From CAXTSE01 sp964246985 (lineage in GTDB: Bacteria; Actinomycetota; Actinomycetes; Actinomycetales; Microbacteriaceae): a stretch of DNA of 64,000 nt. The translations under genes and the position numbers were made by a program. This document shows, in pieces, positions 24,653 to 33,773 of the stretch. Where the stretch lies: the NCBI GenBank assembly GCA_964246985.1, contig CAXTSE010000011.1, positions 1-64,000 on the forward strand, written 5' to 3'. Within the stretch, counting starts at the first letter, position 1. The number at the start of each line of letters is the position of its first letter. The notes under the pieces were generated by a model. It was given only the letters and a program-made list of their open reading frames with translations, did no database searches and was not told the origin of the DNA.

Positions 24653-25648
24653 GTGCCCCGTCGCTCCCCGCGCGCAGCCCGCCCCGCTGCCGTCGCCGCC
24701 GCCCTGGCGCTCGCATCCGCCGCTCTCCTCGCGGGGTGCTCGGCCACCGCCGCCCCCGCCCCGGCCACCCCGTCGACCGTGACCGCCGTCGAGCTGGAGA
24801 ACTGCGGAGTGCCCGTCACGTTCGCTGCGGCTCCGGAGCGCGTCGTCACCATCAAGTCGACATCGACCGAGATGCTGCTCGCCCTCGGCCTCGGCGATCG
24901 GATCGTGGCGACCGCGTTCCAGGACGGCCCGCTGCCCGAGGCGCTCGCCGCCGACGCCGCCGACGTGCCCTCGATCTCGGACTTCATGCCCGGCGAGGAG
25001 GCGGTGCTCGAACTGGAACCCGACCTCGTCTACTCGGGCTGGGAGTCGGCGTTCGCCGCCGACGCGACCGGTGAGCGCGACGAGCTCGCGTCGCTCGGCG
25101 TCGCCAGCTACGTTCAGCCGGCCGCGTGCCGCAGCGCTCAGGTGCCGGGCAAGCTCGACTTCGATGAGGTGTTCCGCGAGATCGGCGAGGTCGCGTCGAT
25201 CTTCCGCGTCGACCCGGCGCCGCTGATCGAAGCGCAGAAGACCGAGCTGGCGACCGTCGTGCCCGACACCCGCGGCCTCACCGCCCTCTGGTACTCGTCG
25301 GGCACCGACGAGCCGTACGTCGGCGCCGGGATCGGCGCGCCGCAGCTGATCCTCGAGACGGCGGGCCTCGACAACATCGCGGGCGACATCGACCAGACCT
25401 GGTCGACGCTCGGCTGGGAGGCCGTCGTCGATGCCGACCCCGACGTCATCGTGCTGATCGACGCGAGCTGGAACACGGCCGACAGCAAGATCGCGGCCCT
25501 CGAGTCCAACCCGGCGACGGCCGCGCTGCCCGCCGTGCAGAACTCCCGGTACCTGATCCTGCCGTTCGCGGCGGGCGAGGCCGGCGTGCGCACGGTGTCG
25601 GCGGCGGTGTCGATCTCGCAGCAGCTCGCGGAGCTCGACCTGGGATGA
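24653..25648 (+). CDS. ABC transporter substrate-binding lipoprotein, BtuF/FepB-type, linked to F420 genes
   Basis: A 331-residue lipoprotein. The signal peptide ends with the lipobox ALLAGC (C29). The mature part is a class III periplasmic-binding fold (RVVTIKSTSTEMLLALGLGD, then SISDFMPGEEAVLELEPDLV). Such proteins bind siderophores, haem or cobalamin. A small subgroup encoded beside cofC/cofD has been proposed to bind F420-0 or a related precursor, and this location fits. The start is GTG at 24653, seven bases after AGGAGATA; the open frame upstream overlaps fbiD promoter DNA. First of three overlapping transporter genes. Confidence 0.88.
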   Translation: MPRRSPRAARPAAVAAALALASAALLAGCSATAAPAPATPSTVTAVELENCGVPVTFAAAPERVVTIKSTSTEMLLALGLGDRIVATAFQDGPLPEALAADAADVPSISDFMPGEEAVLELEPDLVYSGWESAFAADATGERDELASLGVASYVQPAACRSAQVPGKLDFDEVFREIGEVASIFRVDPAPLIEAQKTELATVVPDTRGLTALWYSSGTDEPYVGAGIGAPQLILETAGLDNIAGDIDQTWSTLGWEAVVDADPDVIVLIDASWNTADSKIAALESNPATAALPAVQNSRYLILPFAAGEAGVRTVSAAVSISQQLAELDLG

Positions 25649-26700
25649 CCGCGGCAGCGCCAGCAGCGGGGGGGCGGCCGGACGGACGCGGCCGGACGCG
25701 ACGACCCGTCGTCGTCGGCATCGTGCTCGCCGCTCTCCTGCTGGCCTCGGTCGCTGTGGCCGTGACCATCGGCCCGGCCGATCTACGGGTCGATGAGGTG
25801 GTCGGCAGCGTGCTCTCGCACCTCGGGATCGGCCAGAGCCCCCTCGATCTCATCCGCGACGGCATCGTGTGGCAGCTGCGGCTGCCGCGCGTGCTGACGG
25901 CCGCGGCGGTCGGCGCGGGGCTCGCGATCTCGGGGGCGGTCATGCAGGCGCTCACCCGCAATCAGCTGGCCGATCCGTATCTGCTCGGGCTGTCATCCGG
26001 CGCCTCGCTCGGTGCCGTGAGCGTGCTGCTGCTCGGTGCCGCGGTCCTGCTGCCGGTGGCGGCGTTCGCCGGGGCGCTCGCCGCACTGCTCGCGACGCTC
26101 GGGCTCGCGTCGGCCATCGGACGCATCACCCCCACCCGCACCGTGCTCGCGGGACTGGCCGTGTCGTCACTGGCGGGTGCGGTGACGAGCTTCGTCATCT
26201 TCTGGACCGCGACCGGCGACTCCTACCGCGAGATCCTGTCGTGGCTGCTCGGGTCTCTGGCCGGGGCGCGCTGGCCGGCCGTCGCGATCTCGGGGATCGC
26301 GCTGCTCGTCGTGGGGGTTCCTCTGGCGCTCAGCGGGCGCGTCCTCGACGCGTTCACCTTCGGCGACCGCGCCGCCGCCTCCCTCGGAGTGCCGGTGGCG
26401 GGGGTGCGCTGGGGGCTCCTGGGGGCGACGGCGCTGCTGACCGGGGCCATGGTGTCGGTGAGCGGGGCGATCGGGTTCGTCGGGCTGATCCTGCCGCACG
26501 CGGTGCGCCTCCTGATCGGGCCGGGCAACCGGGCGCTGCTGCCGCTCTCGGGACTCGTCGGGGCGGTGTTCCTGGTCTGGGCGGACACGCTGGCGCGCAC
26601 CGTCTTCGACCCGAGGGAGCTGCCGGTCGGGATCGTCACGGCGATCATCGGGGCGCCGGTGTTCGCGGTGCTGCTGACGCGGCGACGGAGCGAGGCGTGA
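25645..26700 (+). CDS. FecCD-family ABC transporter permease (proposed F420-0 transporter)
   Basis: A 351-residue permease of the BtuC/FecCD/FhuB type with about nine to ten membrane segments. Family marks are QALTRNQLADPYLLGLSSGA (residues about 99-118) and SGAIGFVGLILPHAVRLL. The ATG overlaps the binding-protein stop by four bases. It functions as a homodimer with the ATPase encoded next. The substrate is inferred from the fbiA/fbiD neighbours only; an iron-siderophore or corrinoid is the alternative. Confidence 0.9.
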   Translation: MTAAAPAAGGRPDGRGRTRRPVVVGIVLAALLLASVAVAVTIGPADLRVDEVVGSVLSHLGIGQSPLDLIRDGIVWQLRLPRVLTAAAVGAGLAISGAVMQALTRNQLADPYLLGLSSGASLGAVSVLLLGAAVLLPVAAFAGALAALLATLGLASAIGRITPTRTVLAGLAVSSLAGAVTSFVIFWTATGDSYREILSWLLGSLAGARWPAVAISGIALLVVGVPLALSGRVLDAFTFGDRAAASLGVPVAGVRWGLLGATALLTGAMVSVSGAIGFVGLILPHAVRLLIGPGNRALLPLSGLVGAVFLVWADTLARTVFDPRELPVGIVTAIIGAPVFAVLLTRRRSEA

Positions 26701-27518
26701 ACGCGGAGGCCGCGGTCGGTGCCCGCCCCGGCGCCGAGCTGCGCGTCGCGGACGTCACAGTGCGAGCGGGCGCGCGCGGACCGGTGCTGGTCGACGGGGC
26801 AGGCTTCTCGGCGGCCGGCGGCACGCTCACCGCGCTGCTCGGACCGAACGGAGCGGGCAAGTCGACGCTCCTGCGCGCAGTCGCCGGGGTCGAGCGGCCG
26901 CAGTCCGGCTCCGTGCACCTCGACGGCGTCGATCTGCTCGCCCTCCCGCGCCGCGAACGCGCGCGCCGGGTCGCGCTCGTCGAGCAGGACACCACGACCG
27001 AGTTGCCGCTCACCGCACGCGCCGTCGTCGCGCTGGGGCGCACTCCGCACGAGGGCCTGCTCGGGGGAAGTGATCCTGCTGCGGGGGGCGTCATCGACGG
27101 CGCCCTGACCACGGCGGGCGCGGCCGAGTTCGCCGCGCGCGAGATCGGGACCCTGTCCGGCGGGGAGCGGCAGCGGGTGCTGCTTGCCCGCGCGCTGGCG
27201 CAGCAGCCGCGCCTGCTGCTGCTCGACGAGCCGACGAACCACCTCGATGTCGCCGCGGGTCTCGATGTGCTCGCGCTGCTCGGGGATCTGGCTCGCTCCG
27301 GGACGACGGTCGTGGCAGCTCTGCACGATCTCAGCCTGGCGGCCGCGCACGCCGACGCCGTGGTCGTGCTGCATCACGGCCGCGTCGTCGCCGCGGGGCC
27401 GACAGCGGCGACCCTGACCCCCCAGCTCATCGGCGACGTATACCGGGTCGACGCGGCGTGGGTCGACAACCCGATGACCGGGCGCCCGATGCTCGCGATC
27501 GCCCGCCGCGCGCGCTGA
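26697..27518 (+). CDS. ABC transporter ATP-binding protein (FepC/BtuD-type)
   Basis: A 273-residue ATPase with Walker A GPNGAGKST, Q-loop LVEQDTTTELPLTARAVVAL, signature LSGGERQRVLLARAL and Walker B LLLLDEPTNHLD, and the switch histidine in ALHDLSLAA. It is the last gene of the three-gene transporter. The GTG start at 26697 overlaps the permease stop by four bases (GTGA), a clear sign of coupling. A frame extension upstream overlaps the permease and is a shadow. Confidence 0.92.
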   Translation: MNAEAAVGARPGAELRVADVTVRAGARGPVLVDGAGFSAAGGTLTALLGPNGAGKSTLLRAVAGVERPQSGSVHLDGVDLLALPRRERARRVALVEQDTTTELPLTARAVVALGRTPHEGLLGGSDPAAGGVIDGALTTAGAAEFAAREIGTLSGGERQRVLLARALAQQPRLLLLDEPTNHLDVAAGLDVLALLGDLARSGTTVVAALHDLSLAAAHADAVVVLHHGRVVAAGPTAATLTPQLIGDVYRVDAAWVDNPMTGRPMLAIARRAR

Positions 27519-27541
27519 CGCGCCGCGAGGCGTCGAGGCCT

Positions 27542-27564
27542 CCCGGACGCTCTACCCGTCCGGG
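27542..27564. terminator. Bidirectional terminator hairpin between convergent operons
   Basis: CCCGGACG (27542-27549) pairs with CGTCCGGG (27557-27564); the seven-base loop contains the stop codon of the transglutaminase gene (27554-27552). It lies 23 bases past the ABC ATPase stop. Confidence 0.6.
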
Positions 27565-29897
27565 TCCCAGCGGAACCTCGCGGCGAGCGACGCGGGCAGG
27601 AACACCGCGCGCAGCCGTCCTCGACGGGAGACCGTCGCGCCGATAGCGCGGCGCACCGAGCGCAGCTCCTCGACGGTCGGCGAGCCCCGACCGGGCGGGG
27701 CGAAGGCCGACAGCTCGACATCACCGCGGAATCCGCTGATCGTGGCCTCGCTGCCCGCCATGACGACGGCGAGACGCTCGGCGAAGTCGCGCGGGGTCTC
27801 GGAGTCGGGTGCGGCCCAGCCGTGGTCGCGCGCGGTGTCGCGCACCTCATCCCACGCCGCGGCCGCCCCGTCCTCGCCTCGCCGCAGCCTCGCGTAGCGC
27901 CTCCGGCGCACGATCACTCGCGCGACGGCGGGGGTGAGGCCCCCGAGGAGGAGGATGCCGAGCATGGTGAGCAGGACGTACGGCAGCGGATCCGCGGCCT
28001 GAGTCGGCACCACGGGGTCGCCGGTCAGCGGGTCGATCTCGACGGGGCGCTCCGGCGCCGCGGTCGCCGTCGGGGCGGCAGACGGTGCGGCGGTCGCGGG
28101 CAGGGCCTCGTTCTCGGGGGTGGCCGGATCGTCGACGGGGACGTCGAGCCCGTAGTCGGGCACCTCGCCGCGGCCCGGCGTCGGCTCGAAGCGCAGCCAG
28201 CCGACACCCTCGAAGTAGAGCTCCGGCCAGGCGTGCAGGTCGTGGGAGCTGACGGTGTAGACCGGCTGGCCGTCGATCGTGGACTGCTCGCCCGGCTGGA
28301 AGCCGACGGCGATCCGCGCCGGAATGCCCAGCGAGCGCGCCATGACGGCCATCGCCGAGGAGTAGTGCACGCAGTACCCCGACTTCGCGACCAGGAACTC
28401 CGCGAGGACGTCCGTCCCCGAGCCGTCGTAGCCCTGCTCGACCGGAGCGTCCTCTGAGTACTCGAATTCCCCGTCGGTGAAGTAGGACTGCAGGGCGAGC
28501 GCGATGTCGTAGTTGGAGGTCAGCGACCCGCGGATCTCGGCGGCGGTGTCGGTGATGATCTGGGGCATGCGGGCGGGCAGGCCGAGGTAGCGCAGCACGT
28601 CGATGTCGGTGTACTCGGCCGGCGCCGCATCCAGGTCGGTCACCGGCACCGACACCTGCAGCTGATCGAGGCTCGGCTCGACGTCGCTGAACGCGACCGA
28701 GTAGGTCTGGCCGTTGACGGAGGAGTTCGAGGTGCGTGCCGAGAGCCCGTCCGGCTCCCAGAACCAGTCGCCCTCCGTGCCCGTCACCGACTGGGCCGGG
28801 TACGGCAGCGGCAGCCACCTGCCGGAGATGTTGCCGACCTCGACGACCGCCTCCTTCCGCTCCCGCAGCACGGCGTCGGTGAGCCCGGCCGGTGCCGGGA
28901 ACGCGTCGACGGTCCTCTCGCTCAGCGCCGGCACCCGCGCGGGCGACCAGGTGCGCCCGTTGAAGCTGTCGAGAGTCGCGAGCCGCAGGTAGAGCCCCGA
29001 GTCGGAGTCGGTCGTGTAGGTGACGGCGACCACGGGGTCGCCGCGGCGCAGGTCCTCACCGAGGGTGATCAGCGGATTGACGCCCGCCGCGAGGCCGCCG
29101 CTGGTCGCCGCCGCGTCGGGGTCGACGCTCGGCAGGACGGATGGCGTGACGAGCCCTCCGATGATCGCCGCGACGCCGGCCAGGAGGAACACGCGGCGCG
29201 ATGTCTGCGAGCGGCCGGAGCGGAGAAGCAGCAGGTAGAGCACCGCGGTGACGACGAACCAGAGCGGGTCGGTGAGCTCGGGCCGCACCGCCGTCGGGAT
29301 CACCAGCAGCCCGAGCAGCGGGATCGCCGTGAGCGCCGGCACCCCATGAGCGGCCGCCGCCTCCGCGGCGAGCGCGCAGCCGATCATCAGCAATGCGAGC
29401 AGGAACACGATGCCGAGCTGCGGCTCGGCGGGGAGGCCCTGCTCGGCGATCGACTGGAAGCCGCTGCGGGAAACGTCGGTGAGACGCTCGATCGCGTCGG
29501 CGCTCGGCAGGATCCCGAGGAACGCGACGTCGCTGGCGTACCCCGCGGTGACCCCGATGATCGCGACGACGATCGCGATCAGCGGGGGCAGCCAGCGGCG
29601 CGCGCTGAGGGTGCGGACGACGGTCGCGACGCCGACCACGACGATCGCGAACCCGGCGCCGACGAACCACCAGCTGAGGCCGGTCACGAGGACGTGGACG
29701 CCCGCGAGCGCCGCCAGCAGGGCGCCCAGGACCAGCGCGGCCCGCCCCCACAGCTGCGCGGGTGGAGTTCCGTCCCCGCGCCGGGTGCGGGAGCGAGCGG
29801 GCGCCGACGACCGACCCTGGGCCGGACGCCTCGTCTGCGAGCTCTGCGGCCTCCGAGGCGCGGCCCGCGGGTCCTGTCGCTGGTCAGTGAGCGCCAC
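27552..29897 (-). CDS. Membrane protein with transglutaminase-like domain (TgpA family)
   Basis: A 781-residue membrane protein. After a basic cytoplasmic tail, about six membrane segments occupy residues 50-255, followed by an extracytoplasmic transglutaminase-like region. The triad is visible as C509 (KSGYCVHYSSAM), H555 (SHDLHAWPEL) and E571 in RFEPTPG, where many relatives have Asp. A final membrane segment (LPYVLLTMLGILLLGGL) is followed by a cytoplasmic tail. It is the third gene of a MoxR-DUF58-TgpA operon, a common trio of unknown job thought to act on cell-envelope proteins. GTG at 29897 gives a 14-base overlap with the DUF58 gene; an ATG at 29927 is the alternative. Confidence 0.85.
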   Translation of the reverse strand: MALTDQRQDPRAAPRRPQSSQTRRPAQGRSSAPARSRTRRGDGTPPAQLWGRAALVLGALLAALAGVHVLVTGLSWWFVGAGFAIVVVGVATVVRTLSARRWLPPLIAIVVAIIGVTAGYASDVAFLGILPSADAIERLTDVSRSGFQSIAEQGLPAEPQLGIVFLLALLMIGCALAAEAAAAHGVPALTAIPLLGLLVIPTAVRPELTDPLWFVVTAVLYLLLLRSGRSQTSRRVFLLAGVAAIIGGLVTPSVLPSVDPDAAATSGGLAAGVNPLITLGEDLRRGDPVVAVTYTTDSDSGLYLRLATLDSFNGRTWSPARVPALSERTVDAFPAPAGLTDAVLRERKEAVVEVGNISGRWLPLPYPAQSVTGTEGDWFWEPDGLSARTSNSSVNGQTYSVAFSDVEPSLDQLQVSVPVTDLDAAPAEYTDIDVLRYLGLPARMPQIITDTAAEIRGSLTSNYDIALALQSYFTDGEFEYSEDAPVEQGYDGSGTDVLAEFLVAKSGYCVHYSSAMAVMARSLGIPARIAVGFQPGEQSTIDGQPVYTVSSHDLHAWPELYFEGVGWLRFEPTPGRGEVPDYGLDVPVDDPATPENEALPATAAPSAAPTATAAPERPVEIDPLTGDPVVPTQAADPLPYVLLTMLGILLLGGLTPAVARVIVRRRRYARLRRGEDGAAAAWDEVRDTARDHGWAAPDSETPRDFAERLAVVMAGSEATISGFRGDVELSAFAPPGRGSPTVEELRSVRRAIGATVSRRGRLRAVFLPASLAARFRWDPDG

Positions 29898-31245
29898 GGA
29901 GCACCCCCGCCTCGGTCGACGCGGCACGCCAGGCGGCCTCCATGTCGGACTCCTCGTCGACCGGCACGACCTGCCACCCCGCCTCGATCAGCCGTCGCGT
30001 GACGGCGGGACGCGCGTGCACCAGGAAGGCCACCGCGGCCTGTCCCGGCCGCCGGCGGCGCAGGAGCCAGCCGACGGTGTCGTCCTCCGGGTCGGCGAGC
30101 AGGGCGAACACCGGACCCTCGGCGTCGGCGATGACCGAGGCGCCGATCGGGTCGTGGCGTCGGTCGAGCAGCCGGACTCCGGCGAGGCTGGTGAGGAAGC
30201 CCTCGCTGCGGCCTCGGCCCTCGCGACCCCCGAGCGGCTCGAGCTGCGCGACGCCGGTCTCCTCGAGTGAGACGCGGAAGCCGCTCGCCTCGAGGTGCGC
30301 ACCCAGGCTGGCCGTCATCCGCACCACCCACTCGAACGACTCGCTGTGGGACGCGGGCGACCAGGTGTCGCCGGGATCGGGCTCGGAATCGGGGTAGCCG
30401 GCCTCGCGGGTGTCGACGATGATGCGGGCGTCGGGGTGGCTGCGCGGCTCCTCCTGGCGCACCATCAGCTCGCCGTGGCGGGCGGAGGCACGCCAGTGCA
30501 CCCGTCGGAGCGCGTCTCCGTAGCGGTACTCGCGCGTCGTCAGGTCGTCGTCGTTGCCGGTGATGCGCCGCTGCACCAGCTGGGCCGTGCCCTCGCCGTC
30601 GGCCAGGGTCGGGCCGCCGGTGGGCAGCTCGGCGACCGCGGGCACCACGATGAGGCGGTCGGCCTGGCCGATGGCCTGCGTCGCGACGGCCATCCCGAAG
30701 GGGTCCTCGTACTCGACCACGAACGGACCGATCGGGAAGATGCCGCGGCGCGGCGGCACGACCTCGTAGTCGACCGAGACGACGCGGCGGTTCGCCGACC
30801 CGGTGCGGATGGACGGCAGCTCGTGGGCCGCGGCGTCGTGCGACCACGGGATGGCGTCGTTCCACTGCAGGGGGATCGATGCGGCCGATCCGACGTTGCG
30901 CACCCGGAGCGTCACCCGGGTGAGACCTCCGGCCGAGACGACGGGCGGAGCGAAGAGCCGCACGATCTCGAGACGGGGGCGGCGGATGCGGAGGATGAGC
31001 ATCGCGAGCACGACCAGCAGGACGGCGGTCATCCCCACCACCAGCAGCTCGGTGCGGTGGAGCGGGTAGGACAGCAGGAGGCTCGCGACACCGACGGCGA
31101 GGGTCGCGACGCCGCGGGGCCGGAGGCGAAGGGCGCGGCGGCGCGACAGGATCTCGCCGTCCGCACGGACCGCGCGCTGGCCGCGGGCACGCCGCGGCGG
31201 GCGCGTCGTGCGAGCGGTGCGGGTCGGTCGAGTCGGAGCGGCCAT
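29884..31245 (-). CDS. DUF58 domain-containing membrane protein
   Basis: A 453-residue protein. A basic N-terminus is followed by two membrane segments (about residues 43-78), then a long region ending in the DUF58 signature YRYGDALRRVHWRASARHG and a VWA-like fold (IIVDTREA). DUF58 proteins pair with MoxR AAA+ ATPases, which may remodel or insert metal into the VWA-like partner. GTG (31248) and ATG (31245) are adjacent; the ATG is used here, overlapping the moxR stop by one base. Function in this organism is unknown. Confidence 0.85.
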   Translation of the reverse strand: MAAPTRPTRTARTTRPPRRARGQRAVRADGEILSRRRALRLRPRGVATLAVGVASLLLSYPLHRTELLVVGMTAVLLVVLAMLILRIRRPRLEIVRLFAPPVVSAGGLTRVTLRVRNVGSAASIPLQWNDAIPWSHDAAAHELPSIRTGSANRRVVSVDYEVVPPRRGIFPIGPFVVEYEDPFGMAVATQAIGQADRLIVVPAVAELPTGGPTLADGEGTAQLVQRRITGNDDDLTTREYRYGDALRRVHWRASARHGELMVRQEEPRSHPDARIIVDTREAGYPDSEPDPGDTWSPASHSESFEWVVRMTASLGAHLEASGFRVSLEETGVAQLEPLGGREGRGRSEGFLTSLAGVRLLDRRHDPIGASVIADAEGPVFALLADPEDDTVGWLLRRRRPGQAAVAFLVHARPAVTRRLIEAGWQVVPVDEESDMEAAWRAASTEAGVLRGAH

Positions 31246-32276
31246 CACACGGCCCCGGCTGCTCCCAGGGGTACCGGGGTCGAGGCGACGATGCGCGCCG
31301 TGATCTCGGCGAGCGCCTCGGTGCCCAGCGGGCTCGATCCGACGCTCGATCGGGTCGCCATGAGGCGATGGGCGAACACGGGGACGGCGAGCGCGTCGAT
31401 GTCGTCGGGCAGCACGAAGTCGCGTCCGTCGAGCGCGGCACGGGCCTTCGCGGCGCGGACGAGCTGCAGGGTCGCGCGGGGGCTGGCTCCGAGGCGCAGG
31501 TCGCGATCGACGCGGGTCGCCGCCGAGATCGCGACCGCGTAGTGCTCGACGGCACTGCTGACGTAGACCGACCTGACGGTCGCGATCATGCGTCCAAGAC
31601 GCTCGATGTCGACGACGGGCCGGAGGGCGTCGATGGGGCTGCCGTTCTCGCGCGTGCGCAGCATGGCGGCCTCGTTGGCGGCATCCGGGTAGCCCATCGA
31701 GATGCGGGCCATGAACCTGTCGCGCTGAGCCTCGGGCAGGGCGTAGGTGCCCTCCATCTCGACCGGGTTCTGCGTGGCGACGACGGTGAAGGGGGTGGGA
31801 AGGCGATGGGTGGACCCGTCGACCGAGACCTGCCGCTCCTCCATGCTCTCCAGCAGCGCCGACTGGGTCTTGGGACTCGCGCGATTGATCTCGTCGCCGA
31901 TGACGATATTGGCGAAGATCGGCCCCGGCTTGAACTCGAAGACGCGCTCGCTCTGGTTGTAGATGCTGACGCCGGTGATGTCGGCGGGAAGCAGGTCGGG
32001 CGTGAACTGGATGCGGGACACCGTGCAGTCGACGCTCTTGGCGAGCGCTTTGGCGAGCATCGTCTTGCCGACGCCGGGCACGTCCTCGACGAGCAGGTGG
32101 CCCTCGGCCAGCAGGACCGTGGTCGCGATCTCGACAGCTTCGCGCTTGCCGTCGATGACCGTCTCGATCGCAGCCATGACGGCGCGGCTGTCGAGGAGGA
32201 ACTCGGAGATGGTCAGCGGTTCGGCGGAGCCGGCGACATCGGCGTCGATGCCTGCCTCACGGGGATAGGCGCTCAT
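31245..32276 (-). CDS. MoxR family AAA+ ATPase
   Basis: A 343-residue AAA+ ATPase with Walker A EDVPGVGKTMLAK, Walker B IVIGDEINRASPKTQSALLE and sensor 1 VVATQNPVE, then the arginine-finger region PEAQRDRFMARI. MoxR proteins act as chaperones for VWA-domain partners, here the DUF58 protein encoded next. First gene of the trio. A CAGACT box lies seven bases before the ATG, so the operon mRNA is probably leaderless. Confidence 0.92.
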   Translation of the reverse strand: MSAYPREAGIDADVAGSAEPLTISEFLLDSRAVMAAIETVIDGKREAVEIATTVLLAEGHLLVEDVPGVGKTMLAKALAKSVDCTVSRIQFTPDLLPADITGVSIYNQSERVFEFKPGPIFANIVIGDEINRASPKTQSALLESMEERQVSVDGSTHRLPTPFTVVATQNPVEMEGTYALPEAQRDRFMARISMGYPDAANEAAMLRTRENGSPIDALRPVVDIERLGRMIATVRSVYVSSAVEHYAVAISAATRVDRDLRLGASPRATLQLVRAAKARAALDGRDFVLPDDIDALAVPVFAHRLMATRSSVGSSPLGTEALAEITARIVASTPVPLGAAGAV

Positions 32277-32283
32277 CTTCTGA

Positions 32284-32289
32284 AGTCTG
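32284..32289 (-). promoter_or_regulatory. Candidate -10 box of the MoxR operon
   Basis: CAGACT lies seven bases before the moxR-like ATG at 32276. Confidence 0.4.
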
Positions 32290-32348
32290 CCATGCGAGTT
32301 CGGTGCTCCCTCTGTGAAAGTGCCGGAGAAGTGGACGCATCATGCAGT

Positions 32349-33698
32349 TCACGACGCCGTGCTCTCAGTGCTTCGGAACCCGCGCCACGGTCGATGGTGC
32401 GCGGGCATCGGCAACGGCTCGCGGCGGGTTCCCTCAGGTGGCATCGCCACGTACCCGTCCGCTCGCTGCTCGACCCGACATCCCTGCTCGTGCACCCATC
32501 GATGATGGAATCGGCAGAGCAGGATTCCGTTGGCCAGCGATGTCTCGCCACCGTGCGCCCAGGGTTCAGGATGGTGGACCTCGCACCATGAGGGTGGGCG
32601 ATCGCACCCTGCAGCTCGGCACCCGCCGTCGCGGGCGGCCAGCGCGACCCGCTGTCTCACGGTGTGCAACCGTGAAGTGCGCCCGACATCGATCGCCGTC
32701 TCGCCGTCGAAGAGGATCGGCACCGCCCCCGCAGCGCACACCTGCCTCCGCGCTGTCGCAATCGACACGGCCGCGCTCTGACCCTCGAACTGCGCCGCAC
32801 CCTCGCCCGACTCGAGATCAGCATGGGAGACGTGGACCTGCACGGCGGGCCGACGCTGCACGAACACCCGACCGTCGTCGGCCGCACCCGCGATGCGCAC
32901 GAGCTCGACGAACGCGTCGGCGAGCAGCTGGTCGGTCGAGCGCGGGTCGTCGACGATGCGCTGGGAGCGCTCGGCGGAGACGGGATCGACGAATCGGGGT
33001 CCGCCCCGGCGCGGTGACGTGATCTGGTCGAAGGCGGCGACGACGATCGCGGCCGACTCCGGGTCGAGGAGACCGGTGAGACGGGTCATGCCGTCGGCCT
33101 GCGGGGTCACCCGCAGGAAGCGCCGTTCGAACCGCAGTCGTTCTCTGTCGGCGACCCCGGCCGCGTCGAGCTCGTCGCGGATTGCACGAGCCTGAGCGGC
33201 GACCTGGCGCACCGGTATCTCACTCGCCACCGCGACCAGCAGCTCGGCCGCCGCGTCGAGCGCCTCGGATGAGACCGTGCTCGAGGGCTCCCCCAACCCG
33301 ACCCGGATCGCGTGGGCGGAGAGCATCGAGAGCTCGCCGTTCTGGACGCTGTCGACCACCGCGCGGGACGTCACGTCGCCATTCGCTGCCTCCGCCATCA
33401 GCTCACCGATCCGAACAATCGCTCGCGCCTCATCGGGCGAGATGCCGGCGAGACGCTCGATGAGCTGCTCCGGCCCGCGCGCACCCTCGCGCTGCGCCAG
33501 ACCCGCATGCCCGAGGTCGCGCGACGAGCGCCGGGCTATCTCGGCAGCGAACTGCGCGGCACCCAGCGCCGCCCGCCTCTGCGTGGCGATCCATGCCCTC
33601 TGCCCTGACAGCAGGTCGGCGTCGGACAGGGCTGCGAGCTGCTCCCGCGACAGCGCGTCGGGCAACAGCGCCGAGACCGCGGTCGGGGGGAGGGTCAT
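32349..33698 (-). CDS. DUF222/HNH endonuclease domain protein (13E12-like), SOS controlled
   Basis: A 449-residue protein with an N-terminal DUF222 region and a C-terminal HNH nuclease domain at about residues 360-408: two cysteine pairs (CRAAGC and LLCRFHH context), EVHHPEPWAHGG and FHHRWVHEQG. Members are very numerous in actinobacteria (the 13E12 family of mycobacteria) and their role is unsettled. Its -10 box TAGAAT is six bases before the ATG, and a perfect LexA box overlaps the expected -35, so it should be induced by DNA damage. It is monocistronic. Confidence 0.9.
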   Translation of the reverse strand: MTLPPTAVSALLPDALSREQLAALSDADLLSGQRAWIATQRRAALGAAQFAAEIARRSSRDLGHAGLAQREGARGPEQLIERLAGISPDEARAIVRIGELMAEAANGDVTSRAVVDSVQNGELSMLSAHAIRVGLGEPSSTVSSEALDAAAELLVAVASEIPVRQVAAQARAIRDELDAAGVADRERLRFERRFLRVTPQADGMTRLTGLLDPESAAIVVAAFDQITSPRRGGPRFVDPVSAERSQRIVDDPRSTDQLLADAFVELVRIAGAADDGRVFVQRRPAVQVHVSHADLESGEGAAQFEGQSAAVSIATARRQVCAAGAVPILFDGETAIDVGRTSRLHTVRQRVALAARDGGCRAAGCDRPPSWCEVHHPEPWAHGGETSLANGILLCRFHHRWVHEQGCRVEQRADGYVAMPPEGTRREPLPMPAHHRPWRGFRSTESTAS

Positions 33699-33704
33699 GA
33701 CACG

Positions 33705-33710
33705 ATTCTA
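33705..33710 (-). promoter_or_regulatory. -10 box of the DUF222-HNH gene
   Basis: TAGAAT lies six bases before the ATG at 33698. The expected -35 region (about 33728-33733) is inside the LexA box. Confidence 0.5.
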
Positions 33711-33718
33711 CGCGAGAT

Positions 33719-33734
33719 TCGAACATACGTTCGA
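33719..33734. promoter_or_regulatory. LexA (SOS) box
   Basis: TCGAACATACGTTCGA fits the actinobacterial LexA consensus TCGAAC-N4-GTTCGA perfectly. It is 21-36 bases before the start codon of the DUF222-HNH gene, a position that blocks RNA polymerase. TTGTCCACA, a DnaA-box-like string, follows at 33736-33744. Confidence 0.85.
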
Positions 33735-33773
33735 GTTGTCCACAGCAGCGAGAAGCCGCCACGGGGGCGCGAC

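Noticed and set aside
33736..33744. Replication origin suggested by a DnaA-type box
   Set aside because: Only one box is present and dnaA, dnaN or an AT-rich unwinding region are absent.
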